Made by a program: the position numbers and the translations under genes. From Candidatus Woesearchaeota archaeon (lineage in GTDB: Archaea; Nanobdellota; Nanobdellia; Woesearchaeales; UBA12501), in contig JAPLZS010000136.1 of assembly GCA_026394915.1 (NCBI GenBank), positions 1 through 7,780 on the forward strand: a stretch of 7,780 bases of DNA. The letters are read 5' to 3'. Positions 5,495 through 7,780 of the stretch are shown piece after piece. The notes beneath the pieces are model-generated. The model was not told the origin of the DNA. It did no database searches and saw only the letters and a list, made by a program, of their open reading frames with translations. Each line of letters starts with the position of its first letter. Position 1 is the first letter of the stretch.

Positions 5495-6562
5495 ATGGAT
5501 TTTATCGTGCAAGACGCAATGAAACAAAATGAAGGACAACAAGATTTCGAGATAAGCCAGGCTAACATAAAAGTCATTGGCGTAGGAGGAGCCGGAAACA
5601 ATATGGTAAACTGGCTCTACAGGAAGGGAATACAGGGCGCAGAGATCATAGCAGTGAACACAGATGCCCAGCATTTGAGCATAACAAATGCAGACAAGAA
5701 AGCAATAATCGGAAAAGACCTGACAAGAGGCTTAGGCTGCGGCGGATTCCCTAACAAGGGGGCAGAGGCAGCAAAAGAATCCATGCAGGTCCTCAAGGAA
5801 TACTTAAAAGATGCTGATATGGCTTTCGTGTGCGCAGGCCTCGGCGGCGGCACAGGAACAGGAGCAGCACCAGTCGTTGCAAAGATCGCAAAGGACTCAG
5901 GCGCAATAGTCATCGGCACAGTCACAATGCCATTCAAGATAGAGAGAGCAAGGATTGACAAGGCAGAGTTCGGACTCCAGCAACTAAGGGAAGTCTCAGA
6001 CACTGTAATCGTCATAGACAACAACAGGCTTGTAGCAATAGCAGGAAATCTGCCAGTGCAGCAGGCATTTGCAGTCGCAAACGAGCTCATCTCCACGATG
6101 ATAAAGGGAATAGTTGAGACAATCGCAATACCCAGCTTAGTCAACCTTGATTATGCTGACGTAAAGGCAATCATGACAGACGGCGGAGTGGCGGCAATCG
6201 GAGTAGGAGCTTCAGACACAAGCAACAAAGTTGATGAGGCTGTGAAAGGAGCATTGACAAATCCTCTGCTCGAGATCAGCTACGAAGGAGCAACCGGAGC
6301 AATCATCCATGTATGCGGCGGCCCTGACATGACGCTTGACGAGATCTCAAGGATAGGAGAGCTTGTCACAGAGGCCATGGACCCAGACGCAAACGTAATC
6401 TGGGGAGCAAGAGTCGACGAGAAGATGAAAGGGAAGCTCACGGTGATGACAATCATCACAGGAGTGAAATCACCATGGATAGTGGGCAAGGCAGACTACA
6501 GCAAGCCAAGCCCAAGAGCGCAGGCAATCAGCCATGAGCTCGGCATAGACATGGTAAGGTAA
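5495..6562 (+). CDS. ftsZ2: Cell division GTPase FtsZ, archaeal FtsZ2 type
   Basis: FtsZ is a tubulin relative that polymerises with GTP into the mid-cell division ring. The 355-residue protein has every core motif: GVGGAGNNMVNWL from residue 29, NTDAQHL (55-61), the tubulin signature GGGTGTG (117-123), ERARIDKAEFGL (150-161), and the T7 synergy loop NLDYADVKAIM (217-227) with both catalytic aspartates (219, 222). FtsZ2 rather than FtsZ1 is suggested by the MDFIVQDA-like start, the 'FkiERAR..KAE.GL' and 'IDNNRL' segments, 'KGI.ETI', and the tail ending LGIDMVR. From memory these resemble haloarchaeal FtsZ2; a tree should confirm it. The GTPase core ends near residue 330, leaving only about 12 linker residues before the conserved tail, which in FtsZ2 is the expected SepF-binding site. 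The gene stands alone, with a structured upstream region and its own terminator. Its codons are rich in C-ending forms, consistent with high expression. Confidence 0.96.
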   Translation: MDFIVQDAMKQNEGQQDFEISQANIKVIGVGGAGNNMVNWLYRKGIQGAEIIAVNTDAQHLSITNADKKAIIGKDLTRGLGCGGFPNKGAEAAKESMQVLKEYLKDADMAFVCAGLGGGTGTGAAPVVAKIAKDSGAIVIGTVTMPFKIERARIDKAEFGLQQLREVSDTVIVIDNNRLVAIAGNLPVQQAFAVANELISTMIKGIVETIAIPSLVNLDYADVKAIMTDGGVAAIGVGASDTSNKVDEAVKGALTNPLLEISYEGATGAIIHVCGGPDMTLDEISRIGELVTEAMDPDANVIWGARVDEKMKGKLTVMTIITGVKSPWIVGKADYSKPSPRAQAISHELGIDMVR

Positions 6563-6593
6563 GCCGGTTTAGATAGGCAGGTTCATTAGTTCT

Positions 6594-6636
6594 TGCCTTC
6601 ATCTTTAACCACCCCCAAACCTAAACGATGAAGGCA
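6594..6636 (+). other. Long inverted repeat (10-bp stem) in the ftsZ 3' region
   Basis: TGCCTTCATC (6594-6603) and GATGAAGGCA (6627-6636) are perfect complements separated by a 23-nt, C-rich loop containing ACCCCC (6611-6616). It begins 32 bp after the ftsZ stop and ends 4 bp before the terminator hairpin. It would form a stable 3' UTR stem-loop, perhaps an end-protection or processing element. Confidence 0.6.
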
Positions 6637-6640
6637 TTTT

Positions 6641-6670
6641 GCCCCTTGCGGGGCTTTTTTTCTTTTTTTT
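6641..6670 (+). terminator. Hairpin plus T-tract terminator of ftsZ
   Basis: GCCCC (6641-6645), loop TTGC, GGGGC (6650-6654) is followed by a run of T interrupted by one C up to 6670. It has the form of an intrinsic terminator; the T-tract alone is a recognised archaeal termination signal. It ends the ftsZ unit on the + strand. Confidence 0.75.
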
Positions 6671-6916
6671 AAATGTTCTTGAGGAAAATCTAAGATTGTG
6701 TTTATATAGATATATTGGACTATCTTTTGTTTAATTGATCTATAATAATTCAATGAGATACCGCCCGCCTAAAATTGCATAAACTTCTGATAAGTCCCGC
6801 CACCTAAATATAATCCCGGCTAAAGTCGAGATTATAAGAATTGCCAAGCTGACGCTTGTCAATTACCCCCAGTATCCACTTAGTTGCACAAACAATCGCA
6901 GAAATATTAAAAATAA
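6671..6916. other. Gene-free stretch with a TATA element, direct repeat and two adjacent hairpins
   Basis: No convincing coding frame lies here. TTTATATA at 6701-6708 could be a + strand promoter with a start near 6731. From 6757 the sequence is locally richer in G+C and holds an imperfect repeat, GATA-N3-CCCGCC-(0 or 3)-TAAA, at 6757-6774 and 6789-6809 (period 32 bp), followed by two hairpins at 6809-6864. No tRNA, 5S, SRP or RNase P RNA signature was recognised. Confidence 0.45.
6809..6864 (-). ncRNA. Candidate structured RNA: two hairpins in tandem
   Basis: Hairpin one has arms 6809-6818 and 6827-6836 (10 pairs, 8-nt loop). On the - strand its one irregular position is a T-G wobble, but on the + strand it is a C-A mismatch, which favours a - strand RNA. 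Hairpin two has arms AATTGCCAAGC (6839-6849) and GCTTGTCAATT (6854-6864) around a 4-nt loop, with one mismatch on either strand. Only two bases separate them. On the - strand they lie downstream of the nitroreductase gene, so a 3' UTR structure is an alternative to an independent RNA. The strand and the RNA itself are inference. Confidence 0.35.
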
Positions 6917-7550
6917 CTATTCTTTGCCTTCCTTGAAGTCGCCTTTCTTAACAAAGAATTCCTTCATCTTTTCCTTGTGCTTTGAGAACTGCTCCTTGAG
7001 TCTTCCCAGGCCTTTTTGCAGGCCTTCTCCTGCCCTATTTGCCCTGTCTTCCATCTCAAGGCTGACATCCCACAGGACCATATTGAGGTTCTTTATCCTG
7101 TTGTTATATTTCTGGAAATAAACCCTTGACTCAAATGTCTCTTTTGGAGGAGTAGGGACTTTCTCATCAGAATATCCTATAGCTATTATGATGCTGGGCA
7201 CTGCTCGTGCAGGGCACCCTATTGCCTCTGCCACTTTATCATCGTCAAATGCGCCGGAGATATGCCTTGCCTCTCTCGCCGTAATAGCTTATCATCCTTT
7301 CTTCTTTGCCGCATATCACTATGAGAAGAGGCGCTGTCTCTATCCAATACTGCTTCAGAGCAGCCTCTGCAATCTTCCTCTTTATGCCTTTATCAGAAAC
7401 AACGACTATCTTATAAGACTGCAGATTGCCTGCAAAAGGAGCATATCTTCCTGCATCAAGAACCTGCACTATCTTGTCCCATTCGACAGGCACATCAAGA
7501 TACTTGCGGATGCTTCTCCTCTTTTTTATTGTCTCTACGACACCACTCAT
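6917..7550 (-). pseudogene. Nitroreductase-family flavoprotein gene, broken by internal deletion and frameshift
   Basis: Nitroreductase-family enzymes are FMN-dependent NAD(P)H oxidoreductases. The 5' frame (7550-7245, 101 codons) starts MSGVVETIKKRRSIRKYL, with the FMN-phosphate contact RRSIR (11-15), APFAGNLQ (37-44), and ends YGERGKAYL followed by four out-of-frame codons. The family continues there with about 30 residues (a QD..AA...N.LLaA helix, then GLG..W.G). These are absent: the homologous frame resumes near 7255 at GAFDDDKVAEAIGCPARAVP and runs to the TAG at 6917. The lost segment is therefore roughly 90-100 bp and not a multiple of three, joined within TCTCCGGCGC around 7253-7259. 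The C-terminal 65 residues form a charged, probably coiled-coil tail, an addition to the usual fold. There is no SD and a TATA element about 25 bp before the ATG. The gene is likely non-functional unless the deletion is an assembly error. Confidence 0.85.
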
Positions 7551-7554
7551 AAGG

Positions 7555-7580
7555 CCTATTTATATAATCCTATTTATATA
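7555..7580 (-). promoter_or_regulatory. Duplicated TATA element of the nitroreductase gene
   Basis: CCTATTTATATA occurs at 7555-7566 and 7569-7580 (+ strand), a 14-bp-period perfect repeat of 12 bases. Read on the - strand, the distal copy has TATAAATA centred 24.5 bp before the ATG, the right place for a leaderless start. The proximal copy is only about 10 bp from the ATG, too close to serve it. It may be a duplication product or a competing site. Confidence 0.55.
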
Positions 7581-7605
7581 GTTTTTGTAGGATTCAATCA
7601 ATAAG

Positions 7606-7627
7606 TTATGAATGAATTATGAATAAA
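7606..7627 (+). repeat. Two 11-bp direct repeats before the ligase promoter
   Basis: TTATGAATGAA (7606-7616) and TTATGAATAAA (7617-7627) follow each other directly and differ at one base. They abut the ligase TATA box. The period is one helical turn, so both would face the same side of the DNA. They could be an activator or TFB contact site; in A+T-rich DNA, chance is possible. Confidence 0.4.
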
Positions 7628-7635
7628 TTTTTATA
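7628..7635 (+). promoter_or_regulatory. TATA box of the DNA ligase gene, leaderless start
   Basis: TTTTTATA is centred 26.5 bp before the ATG at 7658, with no SD in between. This is the same arrangement as for dph5, and matches a leaderless transcript. Confidence 0.55.
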
Positions 7636-7657
7636 GGATATGCACTACTTTTGCCTT

Positions 7658-7780
7658 ATGAACTATCTGGAGCTCACAAAGGTCTATGAAAGCCTTGAAG
7701 CGACTACAAAGAGGCTGGAGAAGACATGGATAATCTCAAGATTCCTCAAGAAGACAGAGGCAAAGGACCTTTCCCTGATA
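7658..7780 (+). CDS. lig: ATP-dependent DNA ligase, N-terminal 41 residues only
   Basis: The frame is open from the ATG to the window edge. It begins MNYLELTKVYESLEATTKRL and continues EKTWIISRFLKK. This matches the start of the N-terminal DNA-binding domain of archaeal/eukaryotic LigI-type ligases, typically 'M.Y.eLa..Y..le.tt.RleKt.ilae.l'. These enzymes use ATP to seal nicks in replication and repair; the adenylation lysine motif lies further in and is not in the window. The gene is divergent from the nitroreductase pseudogene across 107 bp and has its own TATA box at leaderless spacing. The call rests on a short but characteristic segment. Confidence 0.82.
   Translation, partial: MNYLELTKVYESLEATTKRLEKTWIISRFLKKTEAKDLSLI

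Noticed and set aside
5395..5674. Open frames on the - strand over the start of ftsZ
   Set aside because: They overlap the ftsZ leader and N-terminus antisense, have cysteine- and phenylalanine-rich translations with no family pattern, and no promoter or SD.
6563..6916. tRNA, 5S, SRP RNA or RNase P RNA in the ftsZ-nitroreductase gap
   Set aside because: No T-arm GTTCRA motif, no SRP loop motif and no RNase P core sequence were found on either strand. The hairpins do not make a cloverleaf.
7245..7550. The 101-codon 5' part of the nitroreductase as a complete small protein
   Set aside because: It ends in four out-of-frame codons straight after the conserved YGERGKAYL, and the remaining family sequence follows in another frame, so it is a truncated product.
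7188..7604. 138-codon + strand open frame
   Set aside because: It lies antisense to the nitroreductase gene, whose protein motifs are clear, and its translation resembles no protein. It is a shadow frame.

Overview
The window looks like a piece of an archaeal chromosome, most likely from the DPANN group (Woesearchaeota-like), although the lineage cannot be fixed without a search. The archaeal signals are a diphthine synthase (Dph5), an FtsZ2-type FtsZ, the start of an archaeal/eukaryotic-type ATP-dependent DNA ligase, prepilin-like surface proteins, and promoters of TATA type. Three of the four promoter-proximal genes on the right side have a TATA box centred 24-27 bp before the start codon and no Shine-Dalgarno (SD) sequence, as expected for leaderless archaeal transcripts.

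Bases 1-4257 (+ strand) hold a tightly packed surface-protein cluster. It contains the C-terminal end of a LamG-like adhesin, a membrane-anchored protein with a tail-fibre-like motif and a cysteine-rich head, a 548-residue secreted cysteine-rich protein (TSP3-like calcium-binding segment, parallel beta-helix, Ig-like and carboxypeptidase-regulatory-like domains), and two consecutive prepilin-like proteins whose genes overlap by 10 bp. Gaps are 11, 35 and 6 bp and then an overlap, which suggests one operon building an extracellular structure. The idea that they form one apparatus is inference.

Bases 4298-5056 (- strand) encode Dph5, convergent to the surface cluster and divergent from ftsZ. 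The 438-bp dph5-ftsZ intergenic region is unusually rich in structure. It has two 18-bp inverted repeats with different arms but the same central TTGGCG, a third TGGCGAAA copy, a pair of 14-bp palindromic motifs on both sides of the proximal ftsZ TATA box, and a leader hairpin. ftsZ (5495-6562) therefore seems to have a long, SD-containing leader, unlike its leaderless neighbours. It is followed by a 10-bp-stem inverted repeat and a hairpin plus T-tract terminator.

Bases 6671-6916 carry no gene but do carry a 32-bp-period imperfect direct repeat and two back-to-back hairpins, which are a candidate structured RNA. Bases 6917-7550 (- strand) are a nitroreductase-family gene broken by an internal deletion with frameshift that removes part of the flavin-binding core. 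The 107-bp divergent region 7551-7657 has a duplicated TATA element and an 11-bp-period repeat. The window ends in the first 41 codons of a DNA ligase. No tRNA, rRNA, CRISPR array or insertion sequence was seen.
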